Below are positions 46,311 to 58,874 of a stretch of DNA of 64,000 nucleotides, in pieces. Origin of the DNA: Raphanus sativus (taxonomy: Eukaryota; Streptophyta; Magnoliopsida; Brassicales; Brassicaceae); NCBI RefSeq assembly GCF_000801105.2, contig NC_079514.1:32351075-32415074 (forward strand). The letters run 5' to 3'. How positions within the stretch are numbered: the first letter of the stretch is position 1; the number at the start of each line of letters is the position of its first letter. A model generated the notes under the pieces. It was given only the letters and a program-made list of their open reading frames with translations. It was not told the DNA's origin and did not search any database. The position numbers and the translations under genes were made by a program.

Positions 46311-47178
46311 TAGAAATCTTCAAAAGATAATAAATAATTATCATAAATTACTATTAGATTACATAAATTTTTATTTACTAGAAATTTAATATATTTATTT
46401 AATTCTAAAGTGATACATCAATGCAAATCCATTTTTTATAGAACTATTTCCAATGTAAATGAATTGATATTTATGTGTTCTATTATGTAAGCATATTTCA
46501 CCATTAAACTGACTTATTTTGTATATGAATTTTTGATAAAATCACACATCTCTTACATTTCAGTCAATTAACTTTTAGAGAATTAGACATACTTACTAAA
46601 AACTTATTTTTTATTTATTATATGAAAGTCACTGATACGGGCAGACAAGAACATCTGAACTGTGTGCAGTTTAGCTTTTCTCCTCACAACAACAACAATT
46701 AATACTTGGCTTTAACAAAAAGCGTTTTCGATTGGTTTCTTTGTGGTTCTTAGAACCGAGTGTGCATACTCTTTGTGGGATGAATGATGCACAGGGAAAA
46801 CGGTCACGTTTCTTACCAAAACAGAATAGTCAACATCTAGGAACTACTATCTTAAGTGAAGCTTTAGATGAGCTACAAAGATAATTTGTAATTTACACGC
46901 AACGATCCGGTGACTCGGGTTTGGTATAAACGGGCTTTCAAGTTTTGTTCTGTATTCAAATTGCTTTTATTCTTATAATATTTGGTAACAAGAAATATAG
47001 AGCTTTACAAATAGATAATACATATCTACGAAACAACAGTATACATTTATTTTCTTTGGTGGTTCTTGAAGAAAGAATGCAAGCAAAACTGGACATAATA
47101 AATATCTCCAAGAATAGGAGGATGAAAAAAAAATCCAAAGCTGATGAAGAAGGCTCTTTGCTTTTTGCTTAGCTTCTT
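46311..47178. other. Intergenic and 3' flank of CLC-A
   Basis: The right part (from about 46950) probably includes the 3' untranslated region of the CLC-A gene. No other gene recognised. Confidence 0.4.
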
Positions 47179-50100
47179 TCATCTCAGCTTTCCACTTTTA
47201 TGTTTATCCAAGTGAGGAAACGCTTGTAGAATGTTATAAGCCCTTAGATCTTGCCTTGTTAAGATCCCTATCACAGGAGACATCTGCAAAGAGACATGAA
47301 ACAAGTTTTAGTAGTGTTCTTGAAAGATTGTTACATTCAAAATAGTAAAAAAAAAAAAAGAAAAAGGCAAACTTACTCCTGAAGCTTGAATCTTAGGGAC
47401 AATCAGCAAATGTCTGAGTCCAACTGATCGGAAAAGCACCAAAGCCTTGGCCACTGACATACTCTGCACCACAGTGTAAGGCGTTGTGTTGGCCAAAGGA
47501 TGAAGATCAACGTACATTTGCATCTCTGAGCTCGTGATTGCAACGTCATCAAAGTTGTCTTCTCTCTCAGCTAACTCAACCGGTGTGAACTTTTCCCTAA
47601 CCTCCCACTCTTCTGTTCTCCTCTTCTCATTCAAGAACCATCTCTTTTTCAGAACTTTAACAAGATGTGCTCTCAAGATCAACCCATGAAGCTCCGTCAC
47701 AGCACTATCTTCTCCATCCAATACCGGGAATGCGTTATGCGTTGTGTTCCTCAGCGCATCGACTATATTGGCCACTTTCTCTACTCCGTGGAGCGTTATA
47801 ACCGGAGGCTTAGCGTCACCAAGCTCACCTACAGTGAGATTCCTCATCCACGGCTCCGGATTGGCTTCCAAGAAAGGTAAACCCTTCAGATGGAGAATGA
47901 TCTCGTAGATACTCAGATTGAAGCTGTCTCCAACCGTTTTAGCAATGAGAAGCACAAACATTGTAATGGGTAACAAAAGAAGGTTGTTGGTGAGCTCTAG
48001 GAAAATCACACAGAGCGAGACGGTCATCCTCATGGAACCAGCCATGAGCGAAGCTGCACCGAGCACCGCGTAAAGCCCTTGATCGATTTTTGTGTAAGAT
48101 CCCATCACAGTGCCTAGCATCCGACCGTAAGCAGAACCCATGAGGATGATGGGGAGAAAGAGACCCGAAGGTGTGGCTATACCGAACGTGATAAGCCCCA
48201 GAATGCAGTAGAGGCCGAAGTATATCCAGAGGGAAACCATACCAAACTCGTTAGGAGTGTTTGAAGAGAAAACGTTTCTTACTGCATCGTCATTGGTTGT
48301 GAGAAACAGAGTCGCTAGGTCGTTGTAGTAGCCGTTGGGACAGTTGAACTGCTTGAAGTTCCCTGATCTTCCGTTTGTTGGACAGGCCTCGTCTATCGAA
48401 GGGTTACAAGGCTTGCATTCCGCTAAGAAAGGAAGACCGTACAGGCAGACCGAAGTGAATAGAGACACGGAAAGACTCAGAAGCACCTTGTGAATCTTAC
48501 CCTTCCTGCACAAGAAGTAAACTCATAAGTCTTGGTGTTGTTGAAGTTTTAGTTGTTCACGAGACTATCTCCAACCATACTTTATTTTTTACTTTAAAAG
48601 AAAATAGAATTTAGATGTCAAAAAAAAAAAAATAGAATTTAAAATAAAATATTATAATTTCACTCTATTTTCACTATATAATAAACTAAAAAGAGTTGGT
48701 TTACTCTGTAAATAAAGTAAAAATAAAGTTAGTTTACTCTATAATAAAGTAATTTATTTATTTGTTCATCCCTCTGTTTTATCTTTTTAAAATAAAGTAC
48801 TATTAAAATAGAATTCAACTTTATTATAAAATTCTATTTTAAAGAAAAAAAAATGAACAAGACTTGGGTTCACCCCCTATGGTGAACCTTTAAATTCACC
48901 ACCTCCCTAATAACCAACCAAAGTGCCAACTAGATTAATGATAAAAAAATATTAAATAATTTTTTAAAAAACCAAAATAATTTAAAAAAATAAATAGTGT
49001 CAATTTTAATAATGCTAATGTCACTATCTAATCTATAAACTCAAATTATATACCCTAAATTCAAATTCTAAACCCTAAATTCTAAATTATAAACCCAAAC
49101 TCTATACCCTGAACTCAAATCTTATACCCTAAACCCAAATCTTATACCATAAACCCAAAAACCTTAACTCTAAACCCAAACCTAAACCCTAAACCCAAAT
49201 CCTAGACTCTAAACCCAAAACGTAAATACAAAACCCAAACCCTATACCCTAAATATTTAGATTAATATTGATGTTGTTCTTTTGAAATTTAAGATTAAGA
49301 ATTAAAGTTTGGATTTAGAGTTCATGGTTTGGGTTACGGTCTAGGGTTTGGGTTTAGGGTCTACGGTTTAGGTTACGGTCTAGAGTTAGAGTTTGGGTTT
49401 AGGGTCTACGGTTTGGGTTTAGAGTTTTTGGTTTGGGTTTAGAGTCTAAGATTTGGTTTTAGGGTATAGTTTTGGGTTTAGAGTTTAGATTTTTTTTTGT
49501 TTATGATTTATGGATTGGGTTAAGGGTTTAAGATTTGGGTTTAGGGTATAGAATTTGGATTTATAAATTAAAATTTAGGGTTTAGAATTTGGATTTAGGG
49601 TATAGAGTTTGAATTTAAAGATTAAATAGGGATATTAGCATTATTAAATATAATATTATTTATTTTTTAAATTATTTTATTAGTAATCTAGTTGGTACTT
49701 TGATTGGTTATTAGAGATGTGGTGAATTTAAATGTTCACCATAGGGGTGAACCCAATTCTTGTCCTTATTAGAGATGGTGTAACCGTAAACTTACTGGTT
49801 GATGAGATTGTAAAAACGAAGAACTTTATGAAGAAGGTGATTGTATAAGCTTCCAAGAATACCACCAAAGACTCCAATCAATGTGACAGGGATTATATCA
49901 ACTGCGTGATACCTAACCTCAACATGACTCACATCAAACATAATGAGTCCTCCTTTACCGAAAAGCCCGCATTTACCAGAATTGCAAATCTCGATGAAGG
50001 CTCTCAGTACAACCACCACAACAGCTGTGCTGAAGAATGTCCTCCACAAGAGAGCGCTTCTCCACCACGTGGCGACTTCCTCAAGAGCGAAGAGCACTCC

Positions 50101-51770
50101 TCCTACCGGTGATCTGAAAGCTGCGCATACTCCAGAGGCGGATCCGCATGTAATAAGATCTCTACGGTCTCTATCGTTGTTGAAGTAACGAAGCCATCTC
50201 CATTTGATTCTATGGTTGTCTGGACCACCTTGACCTAGCAAAGAAGCTATGCAGCTTCCAATGTGAACCAATGGCCCTTCTTTCCCAAGATCAAGTCCAG
50301 CTGCAACTGCTCCAATACTTCCAACAATCTAAATCCGAAATTAGGTTGAGTTAAAACAAAAAAAGGATGTCATCTTAGATGTTCACGAAGGTCTAAGAAG
50401 CAAACCTTAACGATCATGGTGGTTGCACCAAACATATTGGGAGTGTCGACGCCATTGAGATAAGCTTTAATCTCAGGAATCCCAGGACCAGCCGCCGTAG
50501 GAGCAAAGACAACAACAAGTACTGTCGCCACCAATGTCAGACCCAAATTCGCACCCGTAAAGATCAGTAGACCTGTCCAATACCTATTTCAACATAAGAC
50601 TTGTCAGACAAGGCAACTCAGTTTCTCTTCTTTTTTTTTCTTAATCTTTTGTGTAATTCAGTTTCTTGATTTTGGCTGTTTTCTTTTCAAGATTTAGCTG
50701 ATGAGTCAATACCTGTCTTGTGCTATGTAGTAGCCTACGGCGAGAAGTTTGTAACCTGCGATGTTTTCAACGGCGAGGTTGATGAGAGTAGCAATGAGAC
50801 CAGTTAAGAGACCGACAAGACAAGCTAATGTCCATTTTGCGAATATGTATTGAAACACTTGTGCCTTTGATCTGCTTCTCCAGTCATGCTTGAACAGATC
50901 ATTTTCATTTATCCTGCAGAAACCACAAATTCAAGCTTGATTTTTTTTTTGTTTTTTTTTCACAAAATGATTGAAACAGTTCATGTCTTTCTATCACTGG
51001 AATTTTGTTCTAAATGTTTTTATTTAAATGAAAACATTTATCTTTTAACAGAAAAGATAAAAACTTTATCGAAAAAGATTGAGACCAAGACTTATCAGAC
51101 AACTATAATAAAAGGTATCACAATCTCTAGATCTTGATTCTCTTAAAGATTTGGCTGATGATTGCTTGCGGCAAATTGAAGATGTGAGAGAATATTGAAG
51201 TGTTTACAACAGTTTCTATGTCTCGATCACTAATGTATTTATCCAATCATAAAAAGGAAAATAGTTTGTGTTCTAAAAATCAGAATAGATAGAGACTAAA
51301 ACTTTATAGAGAGAGATTGAGACCCAGAAAAAATTCAAAAAAATAAATAAATGAAGATTACTTGAAAAGAGAGTAAGGTTGAATCCTTATAGAAAACATG
51401 AAAATGCATCCATTTTTTTTTCCTTATCTGAAAACAGAGTCAAGCTCAACGCTATATAGAAAAGACTGAGACCAAGAATAAATATTTTAAATGTTTTTTG
51501 CAAAAATGAAAATTTATCTGAAAACAGTATATCAAAGATATATAGAAAGACACTGAGACTAAGAATCTGATTTTGGTAGGTAAAGAAGACGTACTCATAA
51601 TCTAAGCTCTCGATGTGTGAAACCTTGGTACCCACCAAAGCAAGAGGAGTTGAAGAAAGAGTTCTATGTCTTTTAAGGAGAGGTTGGTTCATAGTGTTAT
51701 TCTCTGGATCTGCTTCTTCTTCTCCATTGTAATTACTATTACCAATCTGCAAAGTTCCATCTTCAGCCAT
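47179..51770 (-). CDS. CLC-A: CLC-a type vacuolar nitrate/proton exchanger
   Basis: Loads nitrate into the vacuole in exchange for protons (known for Arabidopsis CLC-a, At5g40890). Six exons (51595-51770, 50713-50913, 50406-50583, 49796-50328, 47377-48505, 47179-47283) join exactly to 773 codons, against 775 recalled for Arabidopsis. The start is ATG 51770 (MAEDGTLQIGNSNYNGEEE); the codon before is TTG. The selectivity loop reads GPGIPEIKAYLNG, with proline as in nitrate-selective plant CLCs rather than serine as in chloride-type ones. The gating glutamate lies in GKEGPLVHIGS. The C-terminus carries two CBS domains (around NAFPVLDGEDSAVTELHGLI and LRHLLIVPKIQ) and ends in a short basic tail. 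Intron 5 is 1290 bp because mobile elements sit in it. No frame damage. The gene is confidently CLC-a rather than CLC-b by its N-terminus and likely synteny, though CLC-b is close. Confidence 0.95.
48506..49795 (-). other. Enlarged intron 5 of CLC-A filled with repeats
   Basis: GT at 49795-49794 and AG at 48507-48506 bound a 1290-bp intron, whereas neighbouring introns are 77-680 bp. It contains the foldback element 48857-49762 and, outside it, AT-rich DNA starting near ACTATCTCCAACCATACTTT. That phrase resembles a MITE end, with GAGATGGTGTAA on the far side as a possible partner. The foldback element may therefore be nested in an older MITE. Confidence 0.7.
48857..49762. mobile_element. Telomere-like foldback element in a CLC-A intron
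   Basis: Inverted ends ACAAGACTTGGGTTCACCCC and GGGGTGAACCCAATTCTTGT pair with one mismatch; further inside, GGTGAACxTTTAAATTCACC and CTAGTTGGxACTTTGxTTGG pair too. The left half is rich in CCCTAAA-like phrases (49040-49250) and the right half in TTTAGGG-like phrases (49270-49610). It is related to the 40104-40879 element by end sequence and architecture. Target duplication not identified. Confidence 0.75.
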
Positions 51771-52284
51771 CAATAACTCTTTCTCTCTCTCTTATGATCA
51801 ATAGGACCACCAAGAGAAAGAGAAACAGAAAAAAGGAAGAAGAAGCTTTTGGTTGGATCTTCAAGAGGAAGCTCTTTTGGTTTAAGTTTACAAAAAAAGG
51901 CTCTTTTGGTTTGGATTTCTCTGCGTATTTTGTCGTTTCTCCTAGATGATGCACTTTTGTAAAGCTCTATAGATCTCTCACATATAGAAGCATATATGCA
52001 TGCATCTACATACACATTAGATGTATATCTATTTGTATTGTACACATACATGATAACATTTATTTTGAATTTTATTTGTTGTGGGGAATCACAGTGGGTG
52101 AACGGGACCAATGGGTGCCATATGCGTTTCTCATTAGACAACAATCATTGTTTTATACTTAAATAATATAACAAAAAGGCATATTACGGTATTTGTTACG
52201 ATTAAAATTTTTTTTTATCAATTTGTGTGTAGAAATAGGCATGGACACTTTACCTGATATCCGAAGCCAACCAAAGTATAGAAG
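51771..52284. promoter_or_regulatory. Upstream region of CLC-A
   Basis: Should hold the CLC-A 5' leader and core promoter. Noted only: a purine-rich leader (minus strand CTCTTTCTCTTGG) near 51800-51830 and ATGCATGCATCTACATAC near 51993. No nitrate-response element was identified with certainty. Confidence 0.35.
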
Positions 52285-53684
52285 TGATGCTAAGAGTTTC
52301 AAGGCTCTTAAAACAAATGTTGTAATATGAGTGAAATGTCGAACCAATTCCAAGGGATTCAAAGCACCAAGAATACAAGTACTTCCTTAATCTAAGTGCA
52401 ATCGATGATTTGATGATTTCTAGAACTAAGAGTGCAATAACTAAACAATAAAACAGTAAATCGAAGAACTTTCTTTTATGAGAAAGGAGAACTCATGGGT
52501 ATAGGAATTTAGACCTTGGGTGATCAAGTTTCGAACTAAGGATGGCAACAGTCAATCAAACTAAACAACCTTAAGCTTAGACACAATCCTAAACAAACTC
52601 TATGTCTAGATGAATGCTCATTTGCTAACATATTTCAGACATCAAATGTCTTTGGCTGAATAATATAAAAGCAATCATTAACAACAAGTCTATTGGCTAT
52701 CTTAACACCCTTAACAACAAATGTCTTTGGTAAAGTGTGTTAAGGGCTTAGGAGAGTTGACTCAGACATATCATCGAACACCTTGTGGGTGGGATATGTC
52801 TAAAGATCAACTTTTGAGAGGCCAACTCAATAGATGCATTATGAATACTCTCCTAGGCAAGGAATAAGGTTTGATTTATACTAGAACATCCTAGAACTAA
52901 CTTAATCATCCTAAATCTTCCTAACCCATGAATCCTATGGAGGATTACTCACTAGGGTTCATGATCATTCTTAAACCTATTTGAGGTTTCAGATTGATCA
53001 TCAACAGAATAAGAAATCAATAAGATAAACAACAAGAACAATCGAATCAATGATCAAAAGAGATCAAGAACTTTCAATAGAATGATGTTTACCAAGTAAC
53101 CAAAGATAAATCTGCCTGGTGGCTACAAAATGATAACTTAAACATAGGTTTAGAGTGTGTAAATCGTAGAGGGCAAAATAGTAATTTAACATAAAACCAA
53201 TGCACAGCGGCTTAATGACATGCCACTATGCCGCTGCGGGTCACAAGGCCGCTGGGTCTCGCTGTGGCGCGGTATCCTGACTCATGGCCTCAAGGCCGCT
53301 GTGCCTAAAAGCCGCTGGGACACTTAGTGTCGTTTTCTCCATGATTGTAACGTGGCGGCTTCAGGAACCGCTGCGGGAAACTGCTCTAGAGTACGTAATT
53401 TTGTTGACCAAAACTTGGTTTCCCAGCGGCTTAATGACAACGTGACTCAAGGCCGCTGCGGGTCAAAGGCCGCTGCAACACTTAGAGAAATAGGCACACG
53501 AGCTGGACCATCACTCTTGCCTCCAAAACACCTCTCAAATTTTCCATGATCACCATGTTGCATCTCCAACACCTGATAAGGACATGTGCAATGAAATGCA
53601 TCCTAGATATGTCTAGATGATGCCTCAGATGATCAAAATGCACACTAGTGAATGGTTAAAACAATGCAAATAAGCAAGATATCA
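52285..53684. mobile_element. Solo LTR, 1400 bp, with 5-bp target duplication
   Basis: Starts TGATGCTAAG, ends AAGATATCA, so TG..CA with TGAT/ATCA inverted termini. It is flanked by AGAAG at 52280-52284 and 53685-53689. Its interior has no coding domain, which fits an LTR left after recombination between the two LTRs of a full element. Length and ends suit a Ty3/gypsy element of the Tat/Athila type, but the family is inferred. A GC-rich internal part (53210-53480) repeats phrases like AGCGGCTTAATGACA and AAGGCCGCTG. Confidence 0.75.
53205..53475. repeat. Imperfect GC-rich repeats inside the solo LTR
   Basis: The phrases CAGCGGCTTAATGACA and CCGCTGCGGGTCA(C)AAGG recur two or more times with AAGGCCGCTG variants. 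They stand out against the AT-rich surroundings. Confidence 0.7.
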
Positions 53685-53784
53685 AGAAGTACCCGAACGG
53701 ATATTATATCCCTATACCGAAATACCCGAAAATCTGAAATATCTGATCTGAATCCGAACGGATACCCGAACGCCCACTGAAGAA

Positions 53785-54821
53785 TCTACTAGTATTTTGT
53801 AACTATGTTTTAACATGAATATACAGAAAATAAATTACAAGGATATATTATTTGACATAAATAGAAGAAAACTGTAAAAATATTTTTGGCTTTGACTGTC
53901 TGGCACATCTAAAATAAAAAAATAATTACTGTTACTAAAAATAAATAATGTAAGAGACAATATAAATATATTTACTCTATTTTACTTTCTCTCTCATTTT
54001 TACTTTTATTATTGTTTCCACTTTTTTAATTTTCTACTCCAAATTTCTCAATCACAGTCTTTATATCATGCACCAAAATTCTTTTCTTTTAGAAAGACAT
54101 ATTATGCACTAAACTTAACAAATTTATATCCACTCTTGACCTCGAATATTCATGGATACAAATGGTGACCAAGAAACGACGAAGAATAATGCATTCCTTA
54201 ATATTCCAAAAAACAATCATCATTCACAAGGAATGATTTTTCTTTCTCATTCTTTATCATTCTTTTTTCTGTAAAGAAACAAAGAAAAAAATTATTCTTT
54301 GTCAAATTTTAGATGGAACAACAATTCTTTTTTATTTCTGTAATTTTATTCTTCTATGTTCATTTCCTATTTGTTCATCATGATTCTAGAATGTTCACCA
54401 GTCAGACCCGGTTTATAAACGTTTAGCAAAAAAGTTTCTCGTAAACTTTTTTTCTTTTTTTTTGCTAAAGAAATTCTCTAAAATTATGAAGAAAAAAAGA
54501 GTTTCTCGTTTACATTTCTTACACATTCACTTTTTATATATAACTACTTTTTTCATAATTTGTTGATTTATCAAATGTATAATTTAAATTTTCTAAAGTA
54601 AGACACTATATAACTATTTTCACTTGTTTCTTGCACAGAGACCAACGCTCCATACTTTTCCCTTTTGAATAGATAAAGACGGGTTATGTGTGGAACTCTA
54701 GCTCATTGGCAAATTCATTATGTTTTATTTATTTATATTTTTTTGGACAACATGTTTTTATGTATATAATAACATAATGATATTCAAAAACTGTCCACAC
54801 AAGTTTATACTTTATATAATA
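53785..54821. other. Intergenic, AT-rich, no gene seen
   Basis: Homopolymer-rich DNA without a recognised element or open frame. Confidence 0.45.
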
Positions 54822-55557
54822 CTAGATTATGATCCGCCCTTGAAAGGGCGGATATATTTTTTTGTTTTACATTTTTCCAGAAATTTAATTTTAATTTTTA
54901 TATTTATATTTTAAATTATATTTGTGCTTTTTTGTAATTATATTTTATAAAATATTCTCTTAAATAATTAGTAAGAAGATTTAATGACTGCATTAAAATA
55001 GTTGGACTAAATTTATATCAATAAGTAGTGATGGGTTTGCGGATTGACCCGCCCAGCTCCGTTCCGCTGTGGGCTGAATCATTTTTTGATTCAAAAATTC
55101 GACCCACTTGACCCACAAGCAGAAAAAATGATATACGTATCCGCTCTACTTAAATTAACGGATAACCCACAGGACCCACGGATAATATTAAAAATAATAA
55201 AAATAATTATTTTATATATTTTTATTGATATTTTGTAAAATTGACATAAATAATATATTTTAGTTAATTTTTATAAATATTCGTAATTTTAATTATTTTT
55301 ATAAGAAAATCATATTTTTACAAAAAAAATTTTTTTTTAATTTTGCGGGTTAAAGGGTATCCTCAGTTTAAATTCGATCGATCCGCATCTGCCGCGCATA
55401 AAATATACTCGACCCGCACCCGCAGCCGCCCCATATATTTTTCAAATTTGTTGATCGGCACTCGTCCCGCAGTGGATCAAACGGAGCAGAACCCGCAGAT
55501 AAAGAATCAAATTTTGAGGGCTATCAATAAATCATGTTCCTAATTTAATAGAATAGA
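54822..55557 (-). mobile_element. Complete small Helitron, minus strand
   Basis: Read on the minus strand it begins TCTATTCTATTAAATTAG (55557) and ends with hairpin ATCCGCCCTTTCAAGGGCGG, then ATCATAATCTAG (to 54822) followed by T. Both ends fit Helitrons; length 736 bp. Inside are phrases of the GACCCGC / GCGGGT type shared with the 16424-17214 element. No protein. Confidence 0.7.
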
Positions 55558-58356
55558 CTAATATTAGATTCGTGTAAAAACTGTAAAAAAGAAGCATTTT
55601 AATATAATTAACTGAAAACGCAGATATATATTTGATCATTTTCCTAAAAATATAAATAATATTACTTGATTATACTACATACCAAATCATTTTAACAATT
55701 TATACCCTAAAAAGGGCGGGTTTATTTTATTTTTTACATTTTTTAGAAATTTAAATTTTATATTTGTGTTTTTAATCATATTTGTATTTTTTGTATTATC
55801 TTTATTTTAAATGATTAATAGAATATTTTAATAATTGTATTAAAATAGTTGGACCACACCTATATAAATAGATCATGTTTATGTTTTAATAGTATTGATG
55901 ATAGAATAATAGTTATTGATACATATATTGTTTAGACTTTCGATTATAAAATAACAATTTTAATTTTATTGGTCTTAAGATGTTGATTTATATTATTGCT
56001 TCTAGTTTAAATGTATTTGATTAAATGTGTCAGTGAAAAGCTATTGATCATTTATTGGTCTTAAGATGTTGATCATTTTACTATTTATTGGTCTTAAGAT
56101 GTTGATTTATATTAACATCATTCTTGTCTAACTTATGATAGAATTGGTCAATTTTTTTCTCATTTTTATTATGTTCGTATTTTTCCAAAAGATAAACTGA
56201 AAAGTCAAAACAAAGGCAGTTGGTTTTATTTTAAAATTTTAACTAAGGATAAAACAATTACCGAGAATTTAGGAACAAAGTGGAAGTTACAATACCAATA
56301 TTCGTAATAGGTTTGATTAGTGGCAGTTAATATTTTTAGAGTAGGTTTAGTAATATTTCAAAGAGTAATAGGGATAAATAAGTGGACACAACTTTTATTA
56401 ATAGCGCAAACTGCAAAATTAATGGAATAGATTATAAAACTTGCACTAGCTAGAGGGCTATTCTACAAATACATCGATTTTCTTCATTTTTCATCAAAAT
56501 ATTGTAAGAAATATTTTGAAAATTATGAGTTTTTGGTATTATTTGGTTGCTTGCGTATACCTGGTACATATCACATTAAGTATCAGATTTTTTTTTTCAA
56601 TTATTAATTTTTCATCAACTACTTTTTAAAACAATTTGAAAATCGTGAATTTTGTATATTTTTAGGTTGATTATGTCAGAATATCTTCAATTTAACTCTA
56701 TAATTCATTGGAAATGAAGTTTGCAAGCAAGCGCAACTCCAACTCATTATTATATTCAGCTCAAAATGTTATAATAGAGAAAATGTGTTACAACTCATCA
56801 ATATTTATTTTTTAAAATAGAAATTGCTATTTTCTCTATTTATAGAAGCAAAAATAGAACTAAATGAATACATTGGAAATAACCACAATTCTATTTTAAA
56901 ATTACTTAATTTTAAAGATAAAACTAGGATAATACAATGGATATGGTCTACAAATGCTTTTCCACTCTATAAAGAAGTAAAATATTTACTTTATAATGAA
57001 ATAATACATTTATCTTTTGTTAATTATTTCATTTTTCACTTCAAAATGAAATATGATTAGATAAAAAATGAAGTTTTACGTGAGAGATATTAACTATTGC
57101 CAGTTTCAAAAAAAAAAAAGATATTAACTAAATAAGTAGGTTTTTGTCCCATGTGCTTTTTGTATTTTTATTCGGGAAATATCAATTTTGAATAAAGTTT
57201 TTATAAAAATTTAGTTAATTTAAAACTTTTTTTCCAATCTGCCATTTGGTTTTACTGACCAAGTGACCATATCTTTTCCGTTAGAGCGACAGACAACGCA
57301 GCCATTATATCTGACAGATTAGCAAAAACCATTGTAACCAATAACAGATAATCACGTGTAATGATACACACTCGTTCATCATCTCAAGATCCAACGTTGA
57401 TAAGAATTCCGACCCTTGAGGTAAACGAGCAGCCACTTTAGTAGTAGTATTATTTTCCTTGTACGAATATATTAGACCTAATCATTCTCCACACACACGT
57501 GATGTATGCCGGCCTCAAAACCGAATATTAAAATAAATATTTGACTAAATATATAATTAACCTTAAGTCTTAAGATTATACGATGCTTCGTAGTTTTGAA
57601 AATTATGAAGCTGAGTATTATTGACAAAGGAAAAAAGGTTGCTTATAAATAAAATAATAGATTAACAAAAAAGGAAAATGATTATATAAGGTAGTATTTT
57701 GTTTAACGTCAATTTCGCCACTGGCAACTGCCGAGCAGCGGAAACCATGTGATCCATTTGTAGAGTCCCTATTTGACAACGATCTGGTTTTCACTGGGGA
57801 CCACAAGTTATCTCTGCGTTTACGGATATCAGATCTAATCGAACTGGCTGGTCTCATCACTCATGTATGGGACACGTACCTCGTTATGGTTCATGCGAGT
57901 TTTTGATTTTTGCTTTTTATCTACTTTTTATCTTTTCTTTTTCCGCCTATGAACACTGCAAGAAAATGTTAAATATATAGCATACGTAAAAACGCTATTA
58001 CATGATAGCATATGTTATGGTGAACGTTGTGTCTATCTTTACAATCTTTTCTTTATATATTGTTTTATATGTGATATGTAAATAATTTTTTCGATTGTGA
58101 AATTGTATAACTTATGATAGCATATAATAATTGTTGGTATAGCATTATTAAAAAATACAAATAAAAAATATTTAAGATTTTTATATATAGAAATTGTTTA
58201 CAAAATAACCCAAACCTAAACATAAACCAAACCTAAACTTAAAATAAGAATTATGAAAAACATAACATTCATGTACAAAACGAGATCTTCTAATGGTATT
58301 TTTACTCAATTTTCTTATAGTGGAATCATTATGGTGAAATAACATCAACCAGTTAT
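55558..58356. other. Intergenic, mostly decayed repeats, no gene recognised
   Basis: AAACCCGCCC-like text near 55706-55725 (minus strand) looks like a worn Helitron end. TGATCATTT / TTGGTCTTAAGATGTTGAT is repeated three times near 55970-56110. Two less AT-rich islands (57240-57500 and 57700-57900) may be unique host DNA, but no credible open frame with a known domain was found. Confidence 0.4.
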
Positions 58357-58371
58357 AACTCGAAAAGATAG

Positions 58372-58588
58372 AAAACCGGTGGTGCTGGCCTAGTCGCGCT
58401 TGAGGGAATTAAGAAACCCAATACGGCGAACCCGGGTTCAAACCCCACCGGCCACACGAATATGAGTTATTGCTTTCGACTCATTTGAATGCCCAGGAGA
58501 GGGTCTATCCGTGGGATGTACCTCTACCCGGGGGTTAGGCTTGTGTCATCATTGACCCGGGTTTAACCTTTTTTTTAGCAAAAAAAAA
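58372..58588 (+). mobile_element. tRNA-derived SINE, copy 1
   Basis: Begins with a pol III promoter: box A-like GTGCTGGCCTAGTCGC and box B GGGTTCAAACCCC. A tRNA-unrelated body follows (CATTTGAATGCCCAGG, CCCGGGTTTAACC), then T- and A-rich tails. It is flanked by the 15-bp duplication AACTCGAAAAGATAG (58357-58371 and 58589-58603). This is the SB/S1-type SINE layout of Brassicaceae. Confidence 0.85.
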
Positions 58589-58660
58589 AACTCGAAAAGA
58601 TAGAAGCTTTTATACGATAGATGGGAAAACACGCACACACGCAATGTCTTGGAAAGATAG

Positions 58661-58874
58661 AAAACCGGTGGTGGTGGCCTAGTGGCGCTTGAGAGAATTA
58701 AGAAACCCAATACGGCGAACCCGGGTTCAAATCCCACCGGCCACACGGATATGAGTTATTGCTTTTGACTCATTTGAATGCCCAGGAGAGGGTATATCCG
58801 TGGGCTGTACCTCCACCCGGAGGTTAGGCTTGTGTCATCATTGACCCGGGTTTAACCCTTTTTTAGCCAAAAAA
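58661..58874 (+). mobile_element. tRNA-derived SINE, copy 2 (from segmental tandem duplication)
   Basis: Same as copy 1, with box A GTGGTGGCCTAGTGGC and box B GGGTTCAAATCCC closer to the tRNA consensus. It arose by duplication of the whole unit, so its left flank is the end of unit 1 rather than an independent target duplication. Confidence 0.85.

Larger units (their letters stand above)
52225..53780. repeat. Brassicaceae CCGAACGGATACCCGAA-type repeat, split by a solo LTR
   Basis: GGACACTTTACCTGATATCC on the left and TACCCGAACGGATATT, CCGAATACCC-like phrases on the right belong to the same dispersed repeat also seen inside the Helitron at 61758-63057. The solo LTR at 52285-53684 interrupts it. 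Confidence 0.6.

Noticed and set aside
58382..58460. tRNA gene
   Set aside because: Boxes A and B are present, but the sequence does not fold as a cloverleaf and continues into a SINE body with an A-rich tail and target duplication.
58549..58746. Minus-strand open frame across the SINE junction
   Set aside because: It spans the duplicated SINE tails and has no independent support.
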